From assembly GCA_022496185.1 (NCBI GenBank), contig WTXG01000277.1, positions 1 through 45,671 of the forward strand: a stretch of 45,671 nt of DNA, written 5' to 3'. Under the pieces are notes generated by a model. It did no database searches, was not told where the DNA came from, and saw only the letters and a list, made by a program, of their open reading frames with translations. This document shows positions 32,692 to 43,695 of this stretch, one piece after another (within the stretch, counting starts at the first letter, position 1; every line of letters begins with the position of its first letter). Origin of the DNA: Multifurca ochricompacta (taxonomy: Eukaryota > Basidiomycota > Agaricomycetes > Russulales > Russulaceae). The translations under genes were made by a program, and so were the position numbers.

Positions 32692-35600
32692 CTACAACTT
32701 CTTATGCTCCTCGGCGCCGCGCTTCAACAACAGTTCTGCTATTTCCCTGTGTCCCTTCTCAGACGCCACTTCGAAAGGTGTCTTACCCTGATTATTCCGT
32801 GCATTTACATCCCCACCGCATTCCAACAGTCTCCGTGCAACATCCAGATCTCCATGTTGCGATGCAACATGCAGCAGAGTCTGCCCTTTGTCGTTCCGAG
32901 CATTTACATCCGCACTGTGCTTGAACAGAAGCTGCGCGACTTTCAAATGGCCTCCCTTCAAAGCCCAATAAAGGACCGACTTGTCTCCATACCAGGCATT
33001 CGTGTCTGCTCCGTGCTCCAGTAGTAGTTGTACGATATCCTTGTGCCCTCCTGCAGATGCCAGCAACAGTGGAGTGCTGCCCTCGAGACTCTTGGCATTG
33101 ACATCTGCGCCAGATTTGATGAGTAATTGTGAAATTTCCAAATGTCCTTTGCTTGCTGTCTCGTGCAACGAAGTCCACCTCACCCTGCTCCGTACATTGA
33201 CATCCGCTCCATACTTGACCAGCACCTTTGCTACATTGACACAATTCCCCACAGATGCAGTATATAGCGGGGCAGAATTCGGGTCTACACCATTCATGGA
33301 ATTCACATCCTGTGACCGCATAGTGATTAGCCATTCCGCCACCCCACTAAAGTCGTTTTCTGCCGCGAACGATAATGGTCCCCGTCTGGGCTGAGAAGGC
33401 CTTTCCAGAATCGTCCCTTCCTTGTCTATCATCTCTTTAATCCAAATCCACATCGCAAAGTGCGGTTCATCTGGGTCGAACATCTCTCTCATCTCATCGT
33501 CCATGTATAACGCCACATTCCCAAATTTCGCATGATCCACCCAGTGCTTGCCAGCATAAAATGCAAGTCGAAAATCTTCGATCGAGTGTGTCTCAATGTG
33601 CTCGTTTAGCTCCAGTAGGACTGCAAGACAGGCTTGTGTGATAATCAGATGGGCGGGTTCAAGGGGAATGTAGTAACGTGAGATACGTCCTCTTGCTAAT
33701 CGCTCCGACGTCAAGAACTCCTTGACCGAGAAATGAGAAAATTGAACGACCGGGGATCCGTCCACATTTACGACCATCAGTAAACTCGAGCAGGTAGAGA
33801 GAATAGCATCCCCTGCATTCTCAGGCCGCCAATCTGCCTCGAATCTTGCACTTTCTCCTTCCTTGAAATCGAACGCCAGGAACTCTGCAAGCTCTTCGAC
33901 ACGGAACGGCCGAGAAGCAACAGTAACACATTGCAACAAACGATGAGCATATGCCCAATTCTCGTCGTCGATATCTTGTAATGTGCGCTCGTATGTCTCG
34001 TCCAGCGTCCCAGGTAACTCTTCCAGAGCACGCCGAATTCGTCCTGGAAGACAACGACGGAGTTTGTCCAGTTGGCAATACACCCATCGAAACCTGTCCC
34101 ATCAAGTGAGTGACTTGCACCTGCAAGGGTTCATCTCGACCGATCCCTCACATTCCATCTGCTTCTTCACACAGCTTATTTATCACCAGTTCTTTGTCCT
34201 CCTTTCGCCACTGACGTGTTTTTGTATCCGAATTGATAAACGAGTTGATATACGAGTTGATGTCCTCTGTTTGTCCACTCTCATCATGGAGAGACACCGA
34301 ATGAGACGCTAAAGGTTTCAGAATACCTTCGATGTCTGCCTCGGGACGACTCGTGACCGAAATATGTACGTTAGGGTAGCCTAGTTTCACAAGTCCCTTT
34401 ACGACCTCAAGGACACTTTCTCGTGGTGACGGTGTCCCAGTACCCCTAGGGCATTCATCGAGCCCATCCGCAATAATGTATATTGGGCCTTGTCCAGAGA
34501 GCGCCAGCATGTCCTCGAGGGATTCGGCAAGGGAATCGTCACTTGGCTGCTTTGAGCCAGCGTCATGAATTGAATATAAGCGAGAGAGGATGTGGGAACA
34601 AGAATCAGACTGAGCTGAGAGCTGGATAAGAAGTGAAGTAAGGAAGCCGTGGGTGTCTTGCTTTGCGGTATCCCTGAAATCAAAATAATAGTATGCAAGA
34701 TACGCCAGGCCTGCTTCTCGCATTTTGGTAATTTCATGAATTAGGGCAGAGCTAGTCGATCATGTCAGCGCGTCAATAGAGATCCGACGTAGGAGCACAC
34801 CAAAGGACACTCTTCCCTGAACCAGCTACATAATAAGGGTGATTCATATCAACACATGCAAACAGTGGGAGTGGATAAACGTACGCTTCCCGTGAACCCA
34901 CAATAACGAACCCGTGGCTCTCCATTCTGGAAAAGTGTTGCCATCGATGAACCATGAAGCAGTTCCATCGTGCTGACATTTCCGTGCAGTGTTGTGGTTT
35001 TTCGATGGGTCTGGAGGAGACAGCCAGATTCTGAAATCCTTTTGCAGCTCTTCACCTAAATATCACATTCTCTCAGGGATAATGCCCTGCCAGTGCCAGG
35101 AACTAAAAAAAACCCACGTCTCGACTTGTTAATGTCATTCGCCATTTCTTGAATCATCACTTGTCAATCTCATTATTATCTCTTTTCCGTGTGTACCAGG
35201 GTGAGAGAAAACATACTCAGTGCCTTCTGCATACCCTCTACTGATGCCTTGCCATCTACATGACCACGTGTTATTCAGTACGCTGTCATCACTCATTCAT
35301 GAACATCTCCGTACCATCCATTACCACTTTCATAGTCTTGAAAAGCCCATAGACCACTTCTAGAGTCTGCGCAGCGGTTGTCCGTGCTTCTTCATGCGTA
35401 AGTCGGTCTAATCTCTGTACCACCGCCTCGATATCATTTTCTCCTAACAGTTTCTTTCCAAATTTCTCTGCGCGAACTTAATGTTATCCTTATGTTCTAT
35501 ATCGCAATTCGCCATCTGCACTTACTTAATCTCCCTTCCTTGACCTGTTGTGTCGCAAGCGCCAATGTAGACAGAACCTCGACCAGTATTTTCACAATTA

Positions 35601-36158
35601 TCTCATTCATTGCTGGTGTTGACGGAATTTTGGTGTAGATGTCAAGCCGTCGGAGAAACAGTTCGGTAGATTCAAAGAGATCGACAAGTGCATCATAACT
35701 CGCGCTAACGTCTTTGATTGCCTGATAGCAATCGATATTAGATGATAATGATGAGAAGAGGCTAAGAAGGGTGTACATACAGCGAGGAGGACACCAATGC
35801 CAGCAAAAATGGCTTTTGCAGGTGGAAAAGGCTGTAGAATGAGAGTTAATAATAGAGCTTGCTATCCACAGTAGCACGCACGAGGCCAATACCCTCCCCG
35901 AGAATTCCGCTGGTAGAAAGGGTGTACAGGACGTGAACGGTCCCTTGAGGAATTTTATCAGTTTTCCATCATCGCCTCTAAATTTGCGGAAAGCTTGTGC
36001 TTCCTGTTGAAGTACGGCGAGAACGGAGTCGGCAGAACTGCAGGTTTTCAGCTTGGTGGTGAGGGATGGTCAATGATGTTTGTTCCTGCCTTGATCTGAT
36101 ATTCGCTCAAGGCAGTCTGAAAAAGAGATTGGAGATCTGAAGAGGTGGTTGAGGACAT
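32692..36158 (-). pseudogene. NACHT-ankyrin NLR gene, near-intact, two single-base deletions in exon 1 (NLR copy 4)
   Basis: The start at 36158 (MSSTTSSDLQ) and the exon plan follow copies 2 and 3. The N-terminal domain exons lie between 36158 and 35340, and the P-loop exon (GSGKSVL) near 34815. The NACHT exon (34737-34157) has Walker B IYIIADGLDECP. The last exon (34093-32692) has a winged-helix-like region and about seven ankyrin repeats, ending AEEHKKL. Relative to copy 3, exon 1 has lost one C of a CCCC run near 36068 and one G of a GGGG run near 35944. Either shift stops translation early. Both are in homopolymers, so sequencing error is a real alternative; if corrected, the protein would be about 1000 residues and full-length. 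No transposon interrupts this copy. Confidence 0.85.
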
Positions 36159-36222
36159 CGGTTACCGATGAGGATTTGATGTGTCTGTCCCCATACAGGG
36201 AATGATGGCGCTTAGTCGTAAT

Positions 36223-36803
36223 TAGTGTTCGCCACGGGTAACCCGCGGGTAAAAACACACGGACCCGAACCCGTACCCGTATGTACCCGGACCCTTACAC
36301 CAAGGGTATGGGTTTGCCATACTATGGGTACGGGTACACCATGAGTCGTATACGTGTGGGTAAGGGTAGACATTTTACATTCCAAGTTTAGTAGCCTAAA
36401 ATGACATTGTACTACTTAAGCTATAATCCATTCATCATCTGGCCATTCTTCACTGTTTTTGGTATCAGGTTGAGATGCTGCATACTTTAAATCAGCAGTC
36501 TCTACATAACCTGCCTTCATCCAAGCTCCCAAAAATAGAAGAGCCTGAATTGTATGCAATGGGACCACTGGGTCTATCTACAATACATGTACTGTATAGT
36601 TTTTCTGTGGCTGGTGCAATGCTGCATGTGTTGCCGCCCTCATTGCCGCTCTTCCAATTTCAGCTTACCCACTCTGGCGGGTAAGGGTTGGGCGTCCGCG
36701 GGTAGGGGTCACATGAGGGGTATGAAGACTTGGACCCAGACCCGTACCCGCATGTACCCTGACCACATACCCGGCGGGTTGCACCTACCTGTAGCGAACA
36801 CTA
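36223..36803. mobile_element. Non-autonomous hAT-like element, 581 bases (hAT-B)
   Basis: Inverted ends TAGTGTTCGC / GCGAACACTA are flanked by 8-base duplications GTCGTAAT (36215-36222) and GTCGCAAT (36804-36811), which differ at one base. Unit 1 has the empty site GTTGTAAT near 23652-23659. Subterminal segments carry many GGGTACGGGTA / TACCCGTACCC motifs. There is no transposase ORF. It lies about 65 bases upstream of the NLR copy 4 start codon and may therefore disturb that promoter. Confidence 0.85.
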
Positions 36804-37229
36804 GTCGCAATGCGGCCGCATTCGTGGTGGGCGCACGGGGATTAGGAATGAGTGGTAAGACTGGTACGACTGTTGGGACCTCGTCACGATGAAGCCCGTG
36901 AACGAACGAATCTCTCGCTAATTATGACAATGAAGCGTTGACTGTATTCAAAATGGGCAACCGTCTTTGCAGGGAACCCAAACCCCATTGAGGGGCCGTC
37001 CCAAGCGCTATTACTTGTGTATGCAGCTCTTTTCTGAATCCGATCCAAGCTGGCACATCCTTCAACTCTCCAGACAAACCGAACATCTTCCGGACTGGGT
37101 TCATCAATCCCCGGATCCTTACCCATCACTCCCCTATGGCGAACTAAACCCGTGCTTTTAACATGTTTCGCTTCTAATCCACACTCGCTCTCTTACTGCC
37201 CACAATTTTCGTGAGGTGTGAAGGATTTT

Positions 37230-38530
37230 GCCAGTCGGTCCGATGTCAAGCACCTCCTTGACAGAGAAGGTGCGAAAAAATAATAGTTGCAGAACTGGCA
37301 AACCATCCACGTTGAACGACCACAAGAAGAGCAAGGAAACAAGTATTTTTTCAGGAAAAGACGCCATTTGAGTGATTTTCCACTCCACTACATCGAAATC
37401 AAAATGTGTGTGGAACGCTATTATTGTGACGCATCGCGTGATATATATACAGAGACAAACAATATGTATAACGTGCCTCACACTTCTCGTGAGGCTGCCT
37501 CTTAGCTATCTGCACTGGATTTGTGTATTTCAGTTTTGGGTGTTTGACAGCATGAAACCATTTTTTTAGTATGTAGAATGAAATATGCAAGCTGTATTAT
37601 GTGTTGGAATAGCAGCCACAACATGGATAGATACCATCACTAAGATGTCCCTACCCTCATCTGTTTCTGTCATGAGGGCAAGAGCAGAGAGTAAATTCGA
37701 TCAGTATCTTCATGACTCGGTTCGTCATTGCCGTGGTAGTGCGAAACAAGTGCATTACGAGATACTAGGCCAAGACGCTCAGGACGAGCGCCACCGGTGT
37801 GAGAGAAGTATTGTAAAGGATGGCTCGGGCGTTGAGCTCATGAAACCTCCAGCCATCGCCATTCCTGGTAAAACCCACTATTCCTCTCTTTCGTTACGAG
37901 CCCTGAATTAGGGCACTTATGATTTAGTTTCAAACATTTGACGAATACGAATATCATCTTATCAGTACATGCACATTCCGGACCGCTTACCCATCCATTC
38001 CTTTCTTAACCTCTCCGTCACCTCTCCGTCTACACCTCTCCACCTTTATTGCTTGGTTTCATCTCACTTGTCTCCTTTCGTCCTAATTCATCCTCTTCTG
38101 CTTCATGTCTAGGTAGGTCTCCCTGCAGGTATATGGGGGTATATATAATGCTTGCAATAGACCAGCCAGTGAGCCAACAGAAGTGGAAATCAATTGGCAT
38201 TTCTCTCCCTGTGCTAAAGAACTTGTCGACGACGTCAAGTGCAAGGTCAAACGGAACCAGCAAGTAGCGTATTCGCAAGTACAAGCACGATACACCCTCA
38301 TTCAAAAATCTTAGTTATCGCAGGGGCTCCCTCTTATTTCGGGAACACTTTGCCTCGATTGGATCCGTACAGTATGCAAAACATGGAAAGGACTGCTTTG
38401 ATCCATGCTGATTACCAGATTCGGAACTTGATGGGCGAGTTTGATGATTGAAGTAAATTTGTCTTTATCCGGCTCTCGTACTCTGTCAAGGCGGTTTTGG
38501 AATAATAACAAAGAGAGGGCAAGCCGCAAA
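37230..38530 (-). pseudogene. Old NLR remnant split by a solo LTR (unit 2)
   Basis: It is the counterpart of 24150-27210. An exon-1 relic lies at about 38372-38530, the end of exon 1 and exon 3 at about 37650-37811, and the winged-helix relic (TSERL / VKEVL equivalents) at about 37215-37330. The exon-4 relic and flanks seen in unit 1 at 24390-24510 are missing here, replaced by a shorter AT-rich segment (37340-37620). Confidence 0.7.
37812..38371 (+). repeat. Degenerate solo LTR of the Ty3 family (unit 2 copy)
   Basis: It starts TGTAAAGGATGGCTCGGGCG and ends GATCCGTACA. It is flanked by a 4-base duplication, GTAT (37808-37811 and 38372-38375), the same duplication length as the full element. 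It is 560 bases. The same insertion is present in unit 1, so it predates the duplication. Confidence 0.82.
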
Positions 38531-38801
38531 GTTGAAGTTTGAATGTGGGGCTGCGTTTTGATCGATCATATTACCGCCAGCCCTCAGGTGGCCATGTATC
38601 TGAATATAGATATATATTGAAAGGAATAATTGGTGTTTCGAATCACCACGATTTGAAGGTGGCTGACTTACAAAACACGAAGGAATGGACAAGGAAGGGA
38701 AGCCAACAAGCGCTTGTCCATTCCTTTTTTTTTATTTTTTATTTTTACAAAGGCATGCCTGCCCTCATTCACCCTTCAATCCTCGTCCAAGACGGCAAGG
38801 C

Positions 38802-38823
38802 CACACACACACACACACACACA
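38802..38823. repeat. CA microsatellite, empty site of the MULE-like insertion
   Basis: About eleven CA units follow GGC. The equivalent place in unit 1 is where GGCCACACA was duplicated around the MULE-like element. Confidence 0.8.
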
Positions 38824-40036
38824 TAACGGTCCCCCCAAATATCTTAACCATATATATGTAATAGTTTCGAAGAAAAAGATGAGCCACATTCAAGGTTAAA
38901 GCAAGTCCCCAAACGTGTGACATGGCATTCTCCAGCCCTGGCCACTTCATTCCGCCTCATTTCCGAATTCAAGTCAGGTTGTGCGTATTATGATTTTGAG
39001 AGAGAGAGAAACAGGTACAATGGATGCTACAAGCTTTCTTTAGTTGGGATCGGGTCCAGGAGCTCCCGGCGGCCCCCCCCCCCCCTTTGGCATGTGGATT
39101 GTGTGATGGAAGGAATGAGCATAAGGCACGATAATAATAAGTATAGCTATCCATTGAGCATCATTGAACCAAACCACATGTGGTTTTTTTGTTTTTGTTT
39201 TTGTTTTTGATACACAATGTGTTGGTGTTTACAAATTGGGAGTTGCTCCGAACGACGACCTTTCCTTTCTCTTTCCGAGCCTTTTACTTCCTCATGATTT
39301 CCAAGATCCACCACTGATGGTGGGGGTGGAAATATAGTACGATACCTCACCACTAAGGATCTCACTCAAATACACCCCCTATCCTCTCTCACGATTCACA
39401 AAAAAAGAAAAGTTCCGGAACAGATGAAAGCGCTAAGGGCGAAAGTTCCGCTCGCCCACTTGCTACCCGCTTGCCGCCGATCGTAATAATTATCATTAAT
39501 TAAAAAAGAACTTGTTAAGTCTCAGCTCAAGAGAGGAGAGAGACAACCAAGAAAAAAAAAGAAAAAAAAAAAAGACACCAAGACGGGAAGGGGGAGGGGA
39601 GGGAGGACGGAATATAAAAAAAAAGAAAACCAAAAAAAAAAAAAGAAATCACGGGCTTGGCGTGGAAAAATTCGTTGATAAGTAAATATGAGGTAAAACT
39701 ATTGAGGGTTCTAATTAAGGTCAAGTCAAACACACACACAATATCATCGCCGTCGTGTCATAGAATATGAGAAGGTGAGAAGGAAGGAGAGAGGTGGAGG
39801 AGGAAGGGGGAGGAGGAGGAAGGTAGGGGGGGGGAGGAAGGGACCCGGAAGGGGTAAGCGCTCCTCGCTTGAACTGTATAAATGGTCCCCAAGTAGAAAA
39901 CGAAAGGGAAAAGAGGAAGGAAATAAAAAAACAAAAAAGGGAGCCTTACAGCATACATGCCCATGAAGAAGAAGAGGAAAAAAAAAGCAGAGGAAGGGAG
40001 GGAAGAGCTAGAAAGCTGAAACTGTCTCATCTCATT
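38824..40036. other. Spacer with purine-rich and A-rich tracts (unit 2)
   Basis: It is co-linear with 28889-30176 and has the same A-runs, GGA-rich stretch and CA run. No gene was recognised. The right end is the 3' untranslated region of the gene ending at 40037. Confidence 0.5.
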
Positions 40037-42325
40037 CTACCACCTCATCTCGTCTCCATCATCATCATCATCATCTTGGCACGCCACTACTCCCAGTCCC
40101 AGTTCCACTATCAGTAGCACCAGTAGTAGATCCCGTACCGGCAGTGAAATAAGCCGTAGAGGTAGCCGATGCCGAACTACTTCCCCAAGACCGGATCCTT
40201 CCGTCCTCACAAGTTCCCCCATTTCACTTGCGCTCGACAGCTGATCCGGTGTATCACACAATCTACGTGGTGGTGGTGGTGCACGCCACAACCCATCCTC
40301 TCGCCCAAACTCCCCGTGCTCCGTGACCGGCGCAAGTGCCTCGCCCGGCCCAACGCTATTACTCCGACTACGCACAAATTCCCCAGTGCTGGCACCGCTC
40401 CCTACGCTACCCGGCCGCACCGGTGTAGACGTCACGTGTGGTGGCAGAGAGCGTGGTGGTGGCTGACCCCGCGTGCGCAAGGCGTCGCGAACGAGCTCAC
40501 CGAGTTCGGATGACATCAGCGGTCTGTGGATACTATTACTCCGACTAGAGTGTTGACTCGCGCTAGCTAGACTCGCGCTGGCGGCATCGTTGAACGAGAC
40601 CATCGTCGCGCGCGTTGGAGGGCGCGAGGACGAGGACGATGTCCCTACCGAGGGAGAATTGATACCCCCACCGCCGCCACTGGCGATCGTGGTGGAGCGG
40701 AGGCTTGCGAATTCCCGCGATCCAACAGACTCGATCGTCGGCATCCGTTTAATGATGCCACCAAGCATCGGGATGGGTTCCTCGGATGGAACCTCACGCC
40801 CAAACTCGTCAATGGACATATAGGGAGTGTGCGTGTCAAGGACATGATGCAAAGGTGGCGTACGCGGTTGGGGATCACTCTCCAAGTTCCTAGCATCCTC
40901 GAGCTCACGGGATACTCGGTCAACGATGGAGCGGAACCGGTCAGCGAAGCCTTCGAGTTCTCCCTCCCTGACATTGGACACGAGTGCCTCACGTCCTGGG
41001 GAGCTCTCGCCGGCATGCAAGTCTCGTGAATTCGCCTTTCGGCGTAATGACCTCGACGGGGTGTTGCTGGACTCGGCCGATCTGGGGTTCGAATCGTCCT
41101 CAGATAATGTAGAACTATCAGTGGAATCAAGCCCGGCATACTCGTGCTCATAATAATGCCGAATTTGATGACGAAGGTCGTTGAACTCGGGTATGGCTGC
41201 CATTCGACCACTGGACAACGATGGTTGTGTGACGTTCGATGTTTCGCTCTTCTGAAAAAAGGGACGCAAGACGGGAGAAGGGCGAGACGGTGCATCACTT
41301 TGCACTATCTGAGTTATCTCGACGGTGCCCGTTCTTCGGAGGTCCCCAGGACGGTAGCGAGGTAAGCATTGTGACGCGCGGTTTCTCGTCGAGGCAAAGT
41401 GGTAAACAATCTACGGGGCTCATGGATGAGAATACATCGCCACTATTTTGATGCATACCCACAAGGACAGTAACGGTCAACGCTAACCGAGAAATGGCAG
41501 CGGCAAGCCAGACACCCCATGCGGGCGCGTGAGCAGTGCATTGTCTGCCCACTCCCATCCAGACAACGTCAAGATCCCAGTGACATCGGCCACTCAGACT
41601 CAAAGTAGAGCTGGTGTCCTTCCAAGCGAAAACAAGGGCCAGATTGACGGCAGCCGGCGCAAAAAGGAAGAACGAGGTGAGAAAACGTGAAATGGGACAG
41701 ATGGATTTGCGTAAGGACCGCGAGCCCGAGCGGTCATGGTTCGTATAATATGGGAAGACAAGGGAAAGAGCGAGAGCAGTTGCGAGAAGGAGAGAGAGGA
41801 GAGAGGAGATTCCGAGGGAAAGCGCTACTGATCGACGCGTGTTGTTTGAATAGACAGCAAAGGCGACGAAGTAGCGGACGGTGGTATAGGATGCCCATGA
41901 ACCTGTGTGATATGATATAGATCGAGTTGTGTCGATAAAATGAACCAGTGACAGCTCACCAATGATTGACAGAAGTATGCCTTCAAGCAGACGGAAGCGC
42001 CGCGCGCGCTGCTGAAGGCCCATTTCACTATAGCCCACTTCCTCCGCGCTAGAAAAGGTATCATTAACCAAAATAGTGAAAATATGATGGGTCACCCTAC
42101 GTACGAGACAACAGGACGCAGAGGTTCCCGCGTGATTGTTCCTTGATAGTCTACGTTGCGGAGCAAGGGTTCAGATTGATGGTGCGACTGAGATGTAGTA
42201 GTGAACGTAGTCATAGAAAGCGAAGACATCCGACGCGAGTGGGTCACACGGGTCCCAGAAGGAGAGGGAGAGGCCACCTCAGAGTGACGAGGTGAGTGAT
42301 GAAATTCCAGGGCCATGGCAGACAT
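40037..42325 (-). CDS. Four-TM membrane protein with long serine-rich tail, unknown function, 673 aa
   Basis: Four exons, 42325-42105, 42048-41960, 41902-41459 and 41304-40037, join in one frame (2022 bases) with GT..AG introns of 56, 57 and 154 bases. Residues 1-75 are a Ser/Thr-rich cytosolic-type segment. Four hydrophobic segments follow between about residues 90 and 250 (GILLSIIGSW.., SVALSLGISSLLSLLLATA, FLTSFFLFAPAAVNLALVF and WGVWLAAAISRLALTVTV), with a loop holding two cysteines (RCHWDL, RQCTAH). The remaining 420 residues are Ser/Pro/Gly-rich with a repeated GE-F/L-x-R motif. I do not recognise the family. The C-terminus (GLGEVVRHRLPLRL to DDDDDDGDEMRW) results from a one-base difference from the truncated copy at 30177 and may be a recent change. 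The 154-base intron is the least certain join. Confidence 0.75.
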
Positions 42326-43695
42326 GTCGACAGTGTCACGGAAAGGGACGAAAAGAACAAGGACAATAGGGTGTAGGGAATCTCCCTTGCTTATGGGGCT
42401 CGCAATGGGGTGAAATAGATTGTGCGTAGGGGCACGCTGGACACGTTTTTACACACGGGCTACAATTGCGGCCTGGGTATACCGGCCATGGCGGTACAGA
42501 TGATGGTTGTTGATGTCAAAGGGACCCCTTCTTCACTGGAGGGGGTGTTCATGTACTGGCCAAACCCCCGTCAATGAAACGGTCGCATCAGAAAAAGGTA
42601 ATAGGGTAAGCTTACGTCATGATCGCGGCGAACCAGGCCTTTTATGGTAAGTAGACCGGAAGGGGAGCAGGCGGGAGAGAGATACCTAAGGACTAGACTA
42701 GTGCGGGGGCACTCAAACAAGCTTCATAATCTATGGAGAGGGAGGAAGGAATAAGTTTTACCCTCCCTCGAATTTGAAGTGAAGTACCATGATGACTGAC
42801 CCTGTGCATAGAGATAGATAAAGGGGAAAAGCAACCCGGGAAGTGAGAATGACCCACAACCCGCAACCCACACAACGATTCGTTCGTTGACATGTGCGTG
42901 TGTGTGTATGCGTACGTTCGGGGGTTCGGGTAAATGAATTGAACTGAACCGCAGGAACCCGTGATCGCGAATCGATATAATAGCCGCTCAGCCAGTCAGG
43001 AAGGGAAGGGGGTTGTTCGTTAACTACCTCGTCTCGTCTGATGGTTTCTTTTTGGTTTACACTTTTTTTGGGAGTGAGTGAGAGTGGTGAGATGGCCTGC
43101 CCGAGATACGGATTATGATAGGCAAGTAACGTTCCTCCTCAACTGTCAATGATGATGTCAAAATTGTAGATGTTGTGCGCGGTGGAGTCGCATAGACACA
43201 CACACACATACATACACGCACACACACACGCATATATATTACCACACCACCATACCATCAGTCACGGCATTGCACGGCATTTGAATCAAGCCACAAGAGC
43301 TTATTTTTCCCATGGAATTGAGCATGCATTCGCGCGTGTGATGAAAGAAGAGGGAAGAGGGAAGAGATGTTGGGAATGAACTGAATGTATGCTGCTATGC
43401 TGTGTAGCGCTTGAATTCCAAAAAATTGTTATTGCCAAGACTAGCTACTACAGACAAGATGACATGTACATGATTAAGATCGATGCGGTGCGCCTTCCCT
43501 CTTCTCTTCTCTTCTCTCTCGATTCGAAAAATGAAAATGAAAGTGTGAAGTGTGAAATGTGAAACATCAGCATCACATCATATATAACAAAACAAAACAA
43601 AACAAATAAGTGAAAGAAAGAAAGGCAAGCAACCAGTGTCTCTTTGATAGATAATAGATCTTCTTGCTGAACACCTTCACCCCAGAACTCCCTTC
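42326..43695. other. Intergenic region, 1.37 kb
   Basis: It should contain the promoter of the gene starting at 42325 and the 3' untranslated region of the gene ending at 43696. It holds CA/TG and AT tracts near 42898-42915 and 43197-43240. No coding feature was supported. Confidence 0.5.

Larger units (their letters stand above)
31201..41089. repeat. Unit 2 of the head-to-tail segmental duplication
   Basis: It begins at the junction (about 31200-31209) and ends inside the final exon of the membrane-protein gene near 41084-41089. It is about 9.9 kb, or 9.3 kb without hAT-B. It lacks the Ty3 element, hAT-A, half-LINE and MULE-like element of unit 1, which fixes the target sites of those four. 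Confidence 0.9.

Noticed and set aside
43197..43240. Short tandem repeats as a possible CRISPR array
   Set aside because: They are simple CA/TA microsatellites with no spacer structure, in a eukaryotic genome.
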